From contig JADDQZ010000036.1 of the NCBI GenBank assembly GCA_016781085.1, positions 26,902 to 90,901 of the forward strand: 64,000 nt of DNA, read 5' to 3'. Numbering within the stretch: the stretch's first letter is position 1; the number at the start of each line of letters is the position of its first letter. Position numbers and translations under genes: made by a program. Of this stretch, positions 9,956 through 18,913 are shown piece by piece. The notes under the pieces were generated by a model, which searched no databases, was not told where the DNA came from, and was given only the letters and a program-made list of their open reading frames with translations. The DNA is from Actinomycetota bacterium. GTDB lineage: Bacteria; Actinomycetota; Thermoleophilia; Solirubrobacterales; Solirubrobacteraceae.

Positions 9956-10165
9956 TTAGTGGTCGTGGTCGTGGTCGTGCACGTCGACATCCGACTGTGC
10001 GACGACTTCGCGGCCACCGTAGGAGCCGCAATTACCGCATACGCGATGCGGACGACGCGGCTGGTGGCACTGCGGGCACTCGTTGAGCACAGGAGCGCCG
10101 ACCTTGTGCTGCGAGCGGCGCTTGTTCGTGCGCGAATGCGATTGCTTCTGCTTGGGGACAGCCAT
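9956..10165 (-). CDS. rpmF: 50S ribosomal protein L32 with His/Asp tail
   Basis: MAVPKQKQSHSRTNKRRSQHKVGAPVLNECPQCHQPRRPHRVCGNCGSYGGREV; tail DVDVHDHDHDH. Confidence 0.96.
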   Translation of the reverse strand: MAVPKQKQSHSRTNKRRSQHKVGAPVLNECPQCHQPRRPHRVCGNCGSYGGREVVAQSDVDVHDHDHDH

Positions 10166-10186
10166 GCGACGCGGGAGATTAGCGGA

Positions 10187-10708
10187 TCACTCGTCGAACT
10201 TCAGTTCCGCCAGCTTCGCCCAGCGTGGATCGGGCTCGCTCTCGTGCGCGTGATCCGGATGCTCATTGAGGTTCACGCCACAGCGCCCGCATAGCCCGCG
10301 GCAATCAGGGCGGCAGGTGATCTGGGCGGACAAGGCCAGCGCGAGCGCGTCCCGCGCCCATGACTTCAGATTGAGCTCACCGTCATCGACGTACGGCGAG
10401 CTGAGTTGGTCATCACCGCCGCTTTGCTGGTCGACCTCACGCACGTCGACTTTGAAGCCCGGCGTGGCCTCCTCCAAGCAGCGCATGCACGGACCGCGGA
10501 GCTGGGCGGCGAACCGCAGCCGCAGCGCCCAGCCGCTGCCGACCGTGCGCGACAAGTCGAGCGTTGCGGGCAGCAGGGACGGATCGACCTCGTAGCGTTG
10601 ACCGCCGTAGGAGAAGGGCTCTACCGCGATGTGCAGATCGAACCGGCGGGCTTCACCGGAGGTCAACCCGAGGCGACCCAGGTCCAGGGAATCCGTGCGC
10701 TGTGCCAT
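10187..10708 (-). CDS. YceD/DUF177 family protein (rpmF-linked)
   Basis: Location upstream of rpmF; CxxC and CRGLCGRCGVNLNEHPDH motif. Confidence 0.88.
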   Translation of the reverse strand: MAQRTDSLDLGRLGLTSGEARRFDLHIAVEPFSYGGQRYEVDPSLLPATLDLSRTVGSGWALRLRFAAQLRGPCMRCLEEATPGFKVDVREVDQQSGGDDQLSSPYVDDGELNLKSWARDALALALSAQITCRPDCRGLCGRCGVNLNEHPDHAHESEPDPRWAKLAELKFDE

Positions 10709-10770
10709 TGCCTGAGCCTACCCGCGTCCAGGCGGCAGCTCGAGATCGGCCGGTGACCGCCCCGTTTCGA

Positions 10771-11264
10771 TCAGGCGGTAGACGCACCCTCGATCCGCGC
10801 CAGGGTGGCGTCCTCATGCTCCTCCACGGAAACCGGGTTGGCCGGCCGACCACCGAGCCGGGCGATCGCTTCGGCAACGCGCAGAGGATTGCGAGCGCCT
10901 AGCGGCTCGGCCAGTCCTGCGACGGGGATTCCAGCAGCGCGGACGGAACGGCGACGGCTTGGGCGCGAAGCCGGTCGATGTGTCCAGCCTGCTCGTCGAA
11001 TGCCACAGCGGCCAACTCTTCCAAGTCCGCGAGTTCGACAGGATGGGCGCCCAGCGCGAGCACGAGGAAGCCTGGGACCAAGCGTCCCAACGAGCAATCG
11101 CGCGTCCGCGGTGGTCGCCGTCGGCGCCACACCACCGAGTTCCACGAGGGCCCCGACGACGGCCGCCACTCCTGGACGTCAACACGATCGCACCGTATCC
11201 GTGACGCGGCGAACCCGACGACCGCGGTACGGGGCCGTGCCGGCTTTTCCGTCAGGACGGTCAC
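10771..11264 (-). pseudogene. Possible frameshifted hypothetical gene remnant
   Basis: Protein-like, non-Arg-rich segments occur alternately in two minus frames: AAVVGALVELGGVAPTATTADARLLVGTLGPRL, then PGFLVLALGAHPVELADLEELAAVAFDEQAGHIDRLRAQAVAV, then GLAEPLGARNPLRVAEAIARLGGRPANPVSVEEHED. Confidence 0.35.
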
Positions 11265-11285
11265 CTACCGTGCGACTCACTGCTC

Positions 11286-12584
11286 ATGGAAGCCGCCACT
11301 CCCCTTCGCCAGCCCCGGGTCCACATCTTTTCCAACGCCTTCGTCGTCGACGGCCTGACGATCGACGACCGCTGCGCCGCGGAGCTTCTGCGCTCGCGTA
11401 GCGATGCCGGCGAAGATCCCGTGCGCGTCGTCACCGAGGCGATCGAGATCGGGGCACGGGTGCTGGACCGCGAGCAGGCGGGCGCAACAGTGGAGCTTTT
11501 CCGGGCCGACCTCGAGAAGTCCACGCGCGAAGCCGAGGCCGCGCTCGCGGCCCGCGTGGTTGAGATGTCGGAAGCCTTCGCCCGCAAGTTCGATGAGGCC
11601 TTCGCAGCCGACAGCGGCCACGTCTCACGCTCACTGGAACGCCATTTCGGTGAAGGCTCCAGCGAAGCGGTGCAGCATCGGATCCGCCAAGTGATGAGCG
11701 AGGCTTCCGTCAAAGCGCGCGAAGAGATGGTGCGCCAGTTCTCATCAGACAGTGCCGGCAACCCGCTGGCGGGCTTTCAGCGCATGGCCATCGCGACGAT
11801 CAAGCAGGGTGCCGACCAACAGGCCACTCATCTGCGCGCTCTCAACGAGCAGATCAGCGCGATGAAGGTGGAACTGCGCTCCTTGCGCGACGAGAAGGAG
11901 AAGCTCCAGGAAGTGGCCGCCGAGCGCGAGCGCTCGACCGCGAAAGGGCGGCCGTACGAGGAAGCGGTCTGCGAAGCAATCGACGCGATCGCCCGTGCCC
12001 AAGGCGACGATTGCGACGCGGTCGGCGACGTCCGTGGCGCCGGCGGGCGCAAGGGCGATGTGCTGGTCGACATCGACGGGTGCGGAGGCCGTCCTCGGGG
12101 CCGGATCGTCTTTGAAGCCAAGAACTCCCACCGGCCACGCAAGCAGGCGCTGGCCGAGCTCGACGCCGCACTTGGTCAGCGTGACGCCGATTACGGGGTG
12201 TGGGTCGTCCCCTCGCAAGACTTGCTGCCCTCGAAGGGACACCAGCTCCGCGAGATCAACGGCGACAAGCTCTTCGTCGTCTACAACCCCGAAGAGGACT
12301 CGCGGCTCAACCTCGAGGTCGCCTACTCACTGGCGCGGGCGCGCGTGCTGATGGCCAAAGCCGACGGCGAGGGGGTTGATGGCGGCGCGCTCAGTTCCGA
12401 GGTCGAGCGTGCGCTGGGAGCCCTCGACGACGTCCGCCGGATCAAGTCTCAGCTCACCGCGGCAGCCAAGGGGATCGACGAAGCCCGCGGCATCGTCGAG
12501 ACGATGGCCGAAACGGTTCGCGGTCATCTTCGGCGGATCGACGAGCTGGTCGCCGCTGCCGCTAGCCCCGCCGATAGTGACTGA
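11286..12584 (+). CDS. Coiled-coil protein with C-terminal PD-(D/E)XK nuclease-like fold (DUF2130-like)
   Basis: Long Glu/Arg/Ala coiled coil, then KGRPYEEAVCEAI...GRKGDVLVDID...GRIVFEAKNS...DADYGVWVVPSQDLLP. Confidence 0.72.
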   Translation: MEAATPLRQPRVHIFSNAFVVDGLTIDDRCAAELLRSRSDAGEDPVRVVTEAIEIGARVLDREQAGATVELFRADLEKSTREAEAALAARVVEMSEAFARKFDEAFAADSGHVSRSLERHFGEGSSEAVQHRIRQVMSEASVKAREEMVRQFSSDSAGNPLAGFQRMAIATIKQGADQQATHLRALNEQISAMKVELRSLRDEKEKLQEVAAERERSTAKGRPYEEAVCEAIDAIARAQGDDCDAVGDVRGAGGRKGDVLVDIDGCGGRPRGRIVFEAKNSHRPRKQALAELDAALGQRDADYGVWVVPSQDLLPSKGHQLREINGDKLFVVYNPEEDSRLNLEVAYSLARARVLMAKADGEGVDGGALSSEVERALGALDDVRRIKSQLTAAAKGIDEARGIVETMAETVRGHLRRIDELVAAAASPADSD

Positions 12585-12610
12585 GGCGCCGGACGCGGAA
12601 CTCGGCTCCC

Positions 12611-13228
12611 TTACTCAGTGGTGTAGGCGGCTGACCCGAAAGTCGTGGTGAAGACGGCCGCCGGCGCGCCGTGCGAATTCGGATCGGGAGCGTCGAAGAC
12701 AATCCCGATTCCAATCTGGCTGTAGCGCGGATCGAGCATGTTGCGGCGATGACCAGGGCTGTCGAGCCAGAGCTGCAGAGCGTTTCCTGCGGTGCCCTTT
12801 TCGCGCTCGCCCCAAGCCAGATTTTCGCCCACGAGGCTGGCCCGGTAACCCGTCTTCGCTATCCGCATCCATGGCTGAACGCCTTCTGGCGTGTTGTGCT
12901 CGAAGTAGTCACGCCGCGCCATATCGATCGAGTGCTCAATGGCCGCTTCTTCCAGAGCCGGATCCTCCACTAGGACACTCAGTCCGCGACGGGCACGCTC
13001 GCCGTTGACCAGACACAGCGTCGCCTGCTTCGTCTGCCCTATCTCGCCTTCTTCCGGCAGGAGCCATGCTCCCGGACAACCACCATCGGGCCGGGCTACT
13101 GCCGTCGTTGGAGCTGAAGGGGTCCATTGCACCAGCAGCACAACACCGCAGAGCAAGGCCACGGCCATGACCAGCCGGCGCGGACCGGCCTTACGCCAAG
13201 TGATCTCTTCGCCTGGCTCCATGCCCAT
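12611..13228 (-). CDS. CAP/SCP-domain secreted or membrane-anchored protein
   Basis: N-terminal hydrophobic segment; LVNGERARRGLSVL, GENLAWGE, WLDSPGHRRNMLDPRYSQIGIGI. Confidence 0.92.
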   Translation of the reverse strand: MGMEPGEEITWRKAGPRRLVMAVALLCGVVLLVQWTPSAPTTAVARPDGGCPGAWLLPEEGEIGQTKQATLCLVNGERARRGLSVLVEDPALEEAAIEHSIDMARRDYFEHNTPEGVQPWMRIAKTGYRASLVGENLAWGEREKGTAGNALQLWLDSPGHRRNMLDPRYSQIGIGIVFDAPDPNSHGAPAAVFTTTFGSAAYTTE

Positions 13229-13278
13229 GTCATCGGACAGCCCGGCTCAGCTTTGTAGCGCCAAGCCAGCCTTCTTCA

Positions 13279-13297
13279 CCTTGACCGGCTAGGTCAA
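13279..13297. repeat. Inverted repeat CTTGACC-GGCTA-GGTCAAG upstream of CAP gene
   Basis: Perfect 7-bp arms, 5-nt spacer, in the 13229-13349 gap. Confidence 0.6.
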
Positions 13298-13327
13298 GTT
13301 GGATGGGCCCGCTGGCCGCTACGTGTT

Positions 13328-13343
13328 TACGGGCCGCGGCCCG
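13328..13343 (-). terminator. GC-rich palindrome just downstream of the DivIVA-like gene
   Basis: ACGGGCCGCGGCCCGT perfect palindrome a few nt after the stop at 13350; no U-tract. Confidence 0.45.
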
Positions 13344-13349
13344 TGAGCT

Positions 13350-13814
13350 TCAGCCGACTTCGGCGGGCTCGTCTTTGCCTTGCAGACGCTCGCGCCCGCG
13401 CTGAACCGCTCCGATGAACTTGGAGAGATTCACTTCCAGGGTGTTGAGGATGTCGTCGGCGTAGTCCTCGGCGCCCAAGCGAATCTCACGCTCGCGCGCC
13501 CGCGCGTCCTCGATGATGTCTTCGGCCGTACGCTCGGCCTGCTTGGTTACTTCTTGCTCGGAAGTGAGCTGGTTCTGGCGCTCACGCGCCTCAGCGACGA
13601 TGCGCTCGGCTTCGCGCTTGGCTTCGGCCAGCATCTCCTGGCGCTCCTTGACGATCCAACGAGCTTGCTTGATCTCTTCCGGGATCGTCGCTCGCATCTG
13701 GTCGAGGAGGTCGTAGATCTCGTCCTTGTCCACGCCCACGCGCCCCGTCAACGGGACTTGCTTGGCGTTGTGGACAAGGTCGTCCAGCTTGTCGATCAAT
13801 ACAAGGACGTCCAT
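13350..13814 (-). CDS. DivIVA/SepIVA-like coiled-coil cell-division protein
   Basis: MDVLVLIDKLDDLVHNAKQVPLTGRVGVDKDEIYDLLDQMRATIPEEIKQARWIVKERQEML; next to coaD-rsmD as in many actinobacteria. Confidence 0.82.
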   Translation of the reverse strand: MDVLVLIDKLDDLVHNAKQVPLTGRVGVDKDEIYDLLDQMRATIPEEIKQARWIVKERQEMLAEAKREAERIVAEARERQNQLTSEQEVTKQAERTAEDIIEDARAREREIRLGAEDYADDILNTLEVNLSKFIGAVQRGRERLQGKDEPAEVG

Positions 13815-13831
13815 GGCTGCCGTTTCGTTCG

Positions 13832-14329
13832 TCAGCGGCCTAGTTCTTCCTCCAAGCGCTGCGCGACGCGCTCGGGGACCAGGTCGGAGATGTCGCCGCC
13901 GAAGGTGGCCATCTCCTTTATTCCGCTGGAGGAGAGGAAAGAGTACTGTGGCCCGGCCATCAGGTAGACGGACTCTATGTCAGGGGCGAGCCTGCGGTTG
14001 AGCTGATTCATCTCGAATTCGTATTCGAAGTCCGAGATCGCTCGTAAGCCTTTGACGATCGCCGTCGCCCCGCGTTCGCGTGCAAAGTCGACGATCAGGG
14101 TGTCAAAGAGCTCGACCTCGACGTTCGGCAGATGCCGGGTTGCCTGCTGGATGAAGCCAACGCGCTCTTCTGCCGTGAACAGCGCTTTGTTCTTGCGCAC
14201 CGACGTGTCGACGACGGCGACGATGACCTTCTCGAAGACGCTTGAGGCGCGTGCGATGACGTCGAGATGCCCGTTCGTGACGGGATCGTAGGAGCCGGGG
14301 CACACGGCGTAGCGTTTATCGGAAGGCAT
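13832..14329 (-). CDS. coaD: Pantetheine-phosphate adenylyltransferase
   Basis: AVCPGSYDPVTNGHLDVI...YSFLSSSGIKE. Confidence 0.96.
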   Translation of the reverse strand: MPSDKRYAVCPGSYDPVTNGHLDVIARASSVFEKVIVAVVDTSVRKNKALFTAEERVGFIQQATRHLPNVEVELFDTLIVDFARERGATAIVKGLRAISDFEYEFEMNQLNRRLAPDIESVYLMAGPQYSFLSSSGIKEMATFGGDISDLVPERVAQRLEEELGR

Positions 14330-14852
14330 GAATGCTGATCAGGGTGTCGCCGTAGCGGCGTTGGTCTTCAAGAGGCAGGTCTAGGTTCATCGGTGTCCGG
14401 CGAGCGGTTTCACACACCACCGTCGCGCCGGGGACGAGCACGGCGGGCAGCAGTTCGGAAACGTCCACTCCGAAGTCCGCCGCCGAGCGGTACGGGGGAT
14501 CTAGCAAGGCGAGATCGTATTGACGCGCCGCGGTACGTGCGGCTCGGAGGAATCCGCGGGCGTCCGCGCGCCTCACTTCGGCGTCGATCCGCAGTGTCTC
14601 CAAGTTCGCGCGGATGACACGAATGGCGGCCGGCGAGACGTCGACAAAAGTGGCGTCAACGGCGCCGCGCGAGAGCGCCTCGATCCCCAGCGCACCGGAG
14701 CCCGCGAAGAGGTCCAGCACGCGCGCACCTTCGACGCGGTTTGAGAGCACCGAAAACAAGGCTTCGCGGACCCGGTCGCTCGTGGGACGGGTTTCTACGC
14801 CCGGGGGAGCCTGTAGGCGCCGGCCGCCATAAGCGCCCGCGATCACCCTCAC
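14316..14852 (-). CDS. rsmD: 16S rRNA (guanine966-N2)-methyltransferase RsmD
   Basis: MRVIAGAYGGRRLQAPPG...RPTSDRVREALFS...LDLFAGSGALGIEALSRGA...DPPY. Confidence 0.95.
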   Translation of the reverse strand: MRVIAGAYGGRRLQAPPGVETRPTSDRVREALFSVLSNRVEGARVLDLFAGSGALGIEALSRGAVDATFVDVSPAAIRVIRANLETLRIDAEVRRADARGFLRAARTAARQYDLALLDPPYRSAADFGVDVSELLPAVLVPGATVVCETARRTPMNLDLPLEDQRRYGDTLISIHAFR

Positions 14853-16975
14853 GCTGGAATCGGCTCGAACTCGTCCGCTCCCTGCGCGGCCAGCACCGCC
14901 TCGGCGAGCAATCTATGTTCCGGCTCCGCCAACTCCGGATCGCCGTCGAGTATTCGCAGCGCCCGCGTCCGCGCGCGCTCGAGCAGCTCGGCGTCTTCGG
15001 GCAGGCAAGCGTGGCGGAACTGCGCGAGACCCGACTGGCGCGTCCCGAGCATCTCCCCCTCCCCCCGCAGCTCGAGGTCGATTTCTGCAAGTTTGAAGCC
15101 GTCGGAGTGCTCAGCCAGCGCCCGCAGCCGCGCCGACTCGCGTGGCCCGAACAGCAGGCACAGCGAATCGAAGTGCCCGCGCCCGATGCGGCCACGAAGC
15201 TGGTGCAATTGTGAGATGCCGTAACGCTCGGCGTCTTCAATCAGCATCACCGTCGCATTGGGGACGTCGATTCCTACTTCGATGACAGTGGTGGCGACGA
15301 GCACGTCGGCGGCGCCGGCGGCGAACGCTTCCATCGCTGCCTGCTTGCCACGCGCGGGCATCTGGCCGTGAAGGAGCGTCAAGCGGAAGTCCGCAAGCTC
15401 TGTCTGAGCCAGCCGCTCGTATTCGGCCGTCGCGGCACGAGCTTGCAGGGCTTCGGACTGCTCGACGAGCGGACAAACGACAAACGCCTGCCGGCCCGCG
15501 CGCAGCTCCTCACGCATGCGATCATAAGCGCGGGCGCGCTGGGCATCGCCGGCAGCGACGTAGGTCTCGATCGGCCGGCGGCCTGCCGGCAGCTCGCGCA
15601 AGACGGTTACGTCGAGATCGCCGTAAGCCGTCAGCGCCATCGTCCTGGGAATCGGCGTCGCAGTCATGTGCAGCACGTGTGGCGACAAACCGGAGGGCGC
15701 CTTGCGATCGAGGGCGCGGCGCTGATTGACGCCGAAGCGGTGCTGCTCGTCGACCACCACGACGGCCAGATCGGCGAAGCAGACGGGATCCTCGATCACC
15801 GCGTGCGTTCCGACCAGCAGTTTGAGCTCCCCGTTGGCCAGCCGGCCGAGGAGCTCCGTGCGGCGCCCGGCAGGAGTCGAGCCGGTGAGCAATCCGAGTT
15901 GCAGCAACTCCCCTGGCATGAGCTTCTGCAACGTTGCGAAATGCTGTTCGGCCAGGACTTCGGTCGGCGCCATCAACACCGCTTGAGAGCCTTGCTCGAC
16001 GGCTCGCAACATCGCGTACAACGCCACGACGGTCTTTCCTGAGCCGACTTCGCCCATGAGCAAGCGCTGCATCGGGCGCTCCGAGCAGACGTCGGCGTCG
16101 ATTTCGGCCATCGCCAAGCGCTGGTCGCTGGTGGGCTCGAACGGCAAGCCGGACTTCTGCCAGCGTTGCGTCAACTGCCCGCCCGCCTCCAGGGCTGCCG
16201 CTTTCGCCCCAGCCCGCCGTGTCGCCCTCCGGCGCAGCAGCGCTATCTGGATCAGCAACAGCTCTTCGAAAGCCAGCCGCCGGCGTCCGGCTTCGAGTTC
16301 GCCGAAGTGAGCGGCCAGCAGCGCCGCCGCCCTGTCGGGCAACCGTTCCTGAGTGCGGATGCGCGCCGGCAGCGGCTCCGGTGAGTGCAGGACCGCGTTG
16401 CGGTGCTCGCGCACGAGAGCCAAGACCTGCGTCGAACTCAGCCCCTCGCTGACGGCGTAGGTGGCAACGCCAGATTGCGCCGGCTGCCCTGTCTCGTGGT
16501 GGGCGCCCATCTGCTCGCCCGTCAGAGCGTGCGCTTGCACGCGAAAGGCGTTGCGGCCGTCGTACTTGCCTTGCAGCATGAGGCGCGTCCCGGGGCGATA
16601 CTTTCGCTCAAGCCACGGCTGGTTGAAAAAAGTGGCCTTCATCGGGCCGGTCGCATCGGAAACCACCGCCTCGACGAGAGGGCGCATTCCGCGCCGGCGA
16701 ACCGGCCGCGAAGAGATCGACCTCACTTCGACGACCACGGTCGCCACTTCACCGGGCGAAAGCTCGGCCACGGAGCGAGCGGCACCCCGATCGCGCGGAA
16801 GGTGCTCGAGCAGGTCGCCGACGGTGTGCAACCCCATGCGGGCTGCCGCTTCGGCCGCCTTGGCCGGGGTGATTTCAAGCGGCGCGCTCCACTTGTCCGG
16901 ATCGGGGTAGCGCGGCGGATCCGCCGCCCGCAACGCCGCTTCGGGAAGAGCATCGCTCGAAGCAAACGCGCGCAC
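14849..16975 (-). CDS. recG: ATP-dependent DNA helicase RecG
   Basis: GEVGSGKTVVA, DEQHRFGV, ATPIPRTMA, QLRGRIGRG; start chosen at GTG 16975 to avoid overlap with the downstream-frame DhaL gene. Confidence 0.93.
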   Translation of the reverse strand: MRAFASSDALPEAALRAADPPRYPDPDKWSAPLEITPAKAAEAAARMGLHTVGDLLEHLPRDRGAARSVAELSPGEVATVVVEVRSISSRPVRRRGMRPLVEAVVSDATGPMKATFFNQPWLERKYRPGTRLMLQGKYDGRNAFRVQAHALTGEQMGAHHETGQPAQSGVATYAVSEGLSSTQVLALVREHRNAVLHSPEPLPARIRTQERLPDRAAALLAAHFGELEAGRRRLAFEELLLIQIALLRRRATRRAGAKAAALEAGGQLTQRWQKSGLPFEPTSDQRLAMAEIDADVCSERPMQRLLMGEVGSGKTVVALYAMLRAVEQGSQAVLMAPTEVLAEQHFATLQKLMPGELLQLGLLTGSTPAGRRTELLGRLANGELKLLVGTHAVIEDPVCFADLAVVVVDEQHRFGVNQRRALDRKAPSGLSPHVLHMTATPIPRTMALTAYGDLDVTVLRELPAGRRPIETYVAAGDAQRARAYDRMREELRAGRQAFVVCPLVEQSEALQARAATAEYERLAQTELADFRLTLLHGQMPARGKQAAMEAFAAGAADVLVATTVIEVGIDVPNATVMLIEDAERYGISQLHQLRGRIGRGHFDSLCLLFGPRESARLRALAEHSDGFKLAEIDLELRGEGEMLGTRQSGLAQFRHACLPEDAELLERARTRALRILDGDPELAEPEHRLLAEAVLAAQGADEFEPIPA

Positions 16976-17030
16976 GCAACGAATGATGACTACGGCAGTG
17001 GACGGTCGACCTGCCCGTCCCCACTCGCCT

Positions 17031-18662
17031 TCACTCTGCCGAAAGCAACCACCACCAGTTCTCCTGACCGCCGAAGGAGTACTCGACTTCAACGTGCTGC
17101 GGGCCGAGGGCCGCTACGCGTGCCTCGTCGAGCGGAGCGTCTTTGCCTTCGATGCAAGTCATCAGCTCAACATCTCCGCCAGCCAGTTCCTGCATGATCT
17201 TCGCGAGCGTGGCCGCCGGGTCACCCCAAGCTCGCAACTCCTCTTCGACGAAGCCGACCGCTTCACCGCGCTGAAAGCGACCGTCCGAGTCATCCTTTCC
17301 CGCGCCCGCCACGGCGGCGGTGCGCACGCGCTGAAGGACCCTGCTCATCTCGCCGGCATTCGTGTCGGCGGCGGCGCTCGGGTCGTGGGCCAAAGCGGCC
17401 GCCAATCCCGCTTGTGGCGATCGCGAAGCCACCACGCTGACGACCTTGTGGGAGAGCTCGGCCGCGCGCTCGGCGGCCATCAAGACGTTGCCGGAGTTCG
17501 GTAGGACGACGACTTCCTCGGCGGCCACGGCGTGAATGCCCGCCAGCACGTCGTAAGTCGACGGATTGAGCGTCGCGCCCCCAGGCAACGGCGTCACCCC
17601 GAGGGCGCGGAACAGATCCGCCATCCCCTCGCCGGAACAGATGGCCAGCACACCGCACTTCGCGGGCGAGGCTTCATGCCGCTCGGCTCGCTGCTCAGCT
17701 TGAGAGCGCATGTCGGCCACGTCGAGCCGCGACACCTTTCCGGCATCCGCGAACAGTCCTACGGCCGCGTCAGGATCGTCGGTGTGGACGTGCACCTTGA
17801 CAATCGAGCGATCGCCGACGACGAGGACCGAGTCGCCAACCTGCTCGAGTTTGAGCGCCCAAGCGACCTCGTTCAGCGCATTTCCGCTGACCACGAAGTT
17901 CGTGCAGTAGCGAAAGGTCCCCGACTCGTGACGTGGCCAACTGGCGGCGGGCGGCGCGTAGTGCTCGACTTCGGGCGGATCCTCGCCCCGCAACGCTGCG
18001 ACCACGCCGGAAAAGATGACGACCAGCCCGTAGCCGCCCGCGTCGACCACGCCGGAATCGCGCAGGACCGGCAGCAGGTTCTGGGTGCGGCGAACGGAGT
18101 CACGCCCCGTGGAAACCGCGGATTCCATCAGCGCAGCCAGCATTCTGTCCTGCTCGGCGTCCGTCGCTTCCCGGCGCAGTCGCGGTTCTGCCAGCTTCGA
18201 CGACTCCATCGCCACGCGATGGGCCATCTCGCGCATGACCGTGAGAATGGTCCCCTCCGCCGGTTCTCGCACGGAGGCATAGGCCCGGTCGGCCGCGCGG
18301 GCCATGGCGGCGCTCACCAGCACGGGATCGACGAGCTCGCCGGGTCGCGAGATGAGCTCCTCGGCTGCGCCGCGGATGAGTTGCGAGAGGATCACGCCGG
18401 AATTTCCGCGCGCACCAAGCAGCGCGGCGCGCGCGACCGAGTCGACCAGCGCTTCGCGCCCGATGTCGTCGATGCTGCCCCGTTCCGACAGCCGGTCGAG
18501 CTCGTCGAGCACCGCCCGCAGCGTCAGCGCCATGTTGTCGCCCGTGTCGCCATCCGGCACGGGAAACACGTTTAAGTCGTTGACTTCCTGGCGGCGTGCT
18601 TCAAGCGCGGCCAGCGCGGATCGCACTACGGCCCGGAAGCGCGCGATGCTGGGATCGGCCAA
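17031..18662 (-). CDS. DAK2/DhaL domain protein (YloV/FakA-like kinase)
   Basis: NVFPVPDGDTGDNMALTL and LLGARGNSGVILSQLIRG motifs. Confidence 0.92.
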   Translation of the reverse strand: MADPSIARFRAVVRSALAALEARRQEVNDLNVFPVPDGDTGDNMALTLRAVLDELDRLSERGSIDDIGREALVDSVARAALLGARGNSGVILSQLIRGAAEELISRPGELVDPVLVSAAMARAADRAYASVREPAEGTILTVMREMAHRVAMESSKLAEPRLRREATDAEQDRMLAALMESAVSTGRDSVRRTQNLLPVLRDSGVVDAGGYGLVVIFSGVVAALRGEDPPEVEHYAPPAASWPRHESGTFRYCTNFVVSGNALNEVAWALKLEQVGDSVLVVGDRSIVKVHVHTDDPDAAVGLFADAGKVSRLDVADMRSQAEQRAERHEASPAKCGVLAICSGEGMADLFRALGVTPLPGGATLNPSTYDVLAGIHAVAAEEVVVLPNSGNVLMAAERAAELSHKVVSVVASRSPQAGLAAALAHDPSAAADTNAGEMSRVLQRVRTAAVAGAGKDDSDGRFQRGEAVGFVEEELRAWGDPAATLAKIMQELAGGDVELMTCIEGKDAPLDEARVAALGPQHVEVEYSFGGQENWWWLLSAE

Positions 18663-18678
18663 GCCGCCAGCGCCGCGA

Positions 18679-18867
18679 CTAATACTTCGTGACCTTGCCG
18701 GCCTTCAGGCAGCGCGTGCAGACATACACGCGACGTGGAGCGCCACCGACGGCGATCCGGACCTTCTGGAGATTCGCGTCGAAGCGTCGCTTGGTGGCGA
18801 CCATGGAGTGGGAACGGCTCTGCCCGAAGGCAGGACGCTTGCCGCAGGAGTGACACAGACGCGCCAT
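18679..18867 (-). CDS. rpmB: 50S ribosomal protein L28
   Basis: MARLCHSCGKRPAFGQSRSHSMVATKRRFDANLQKVRI; ORF-track extension to 18939 is not L28-like. Confidence 0.94.
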   Translation of the reverse strand: MARLCHSCGKRPAFGQSRSHSMVATKRRFDANLQKVRIAVGGAPRRVYVCTRCLKAGKVTKY

Positions 18868-18913
18868 AGGACGGCGAAGAATAGCGGGTTCAAACCCCGG
18901 GTAGGGATCCGGA

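Noticed and set aside
18884-18900. tRNA T-arm lookalike GCGGGTTCAAACCCCGG
   Set aside because: No acceptor, D or anticodon arms fit around it; it sits in the short rpmB/kinase divergent gap.
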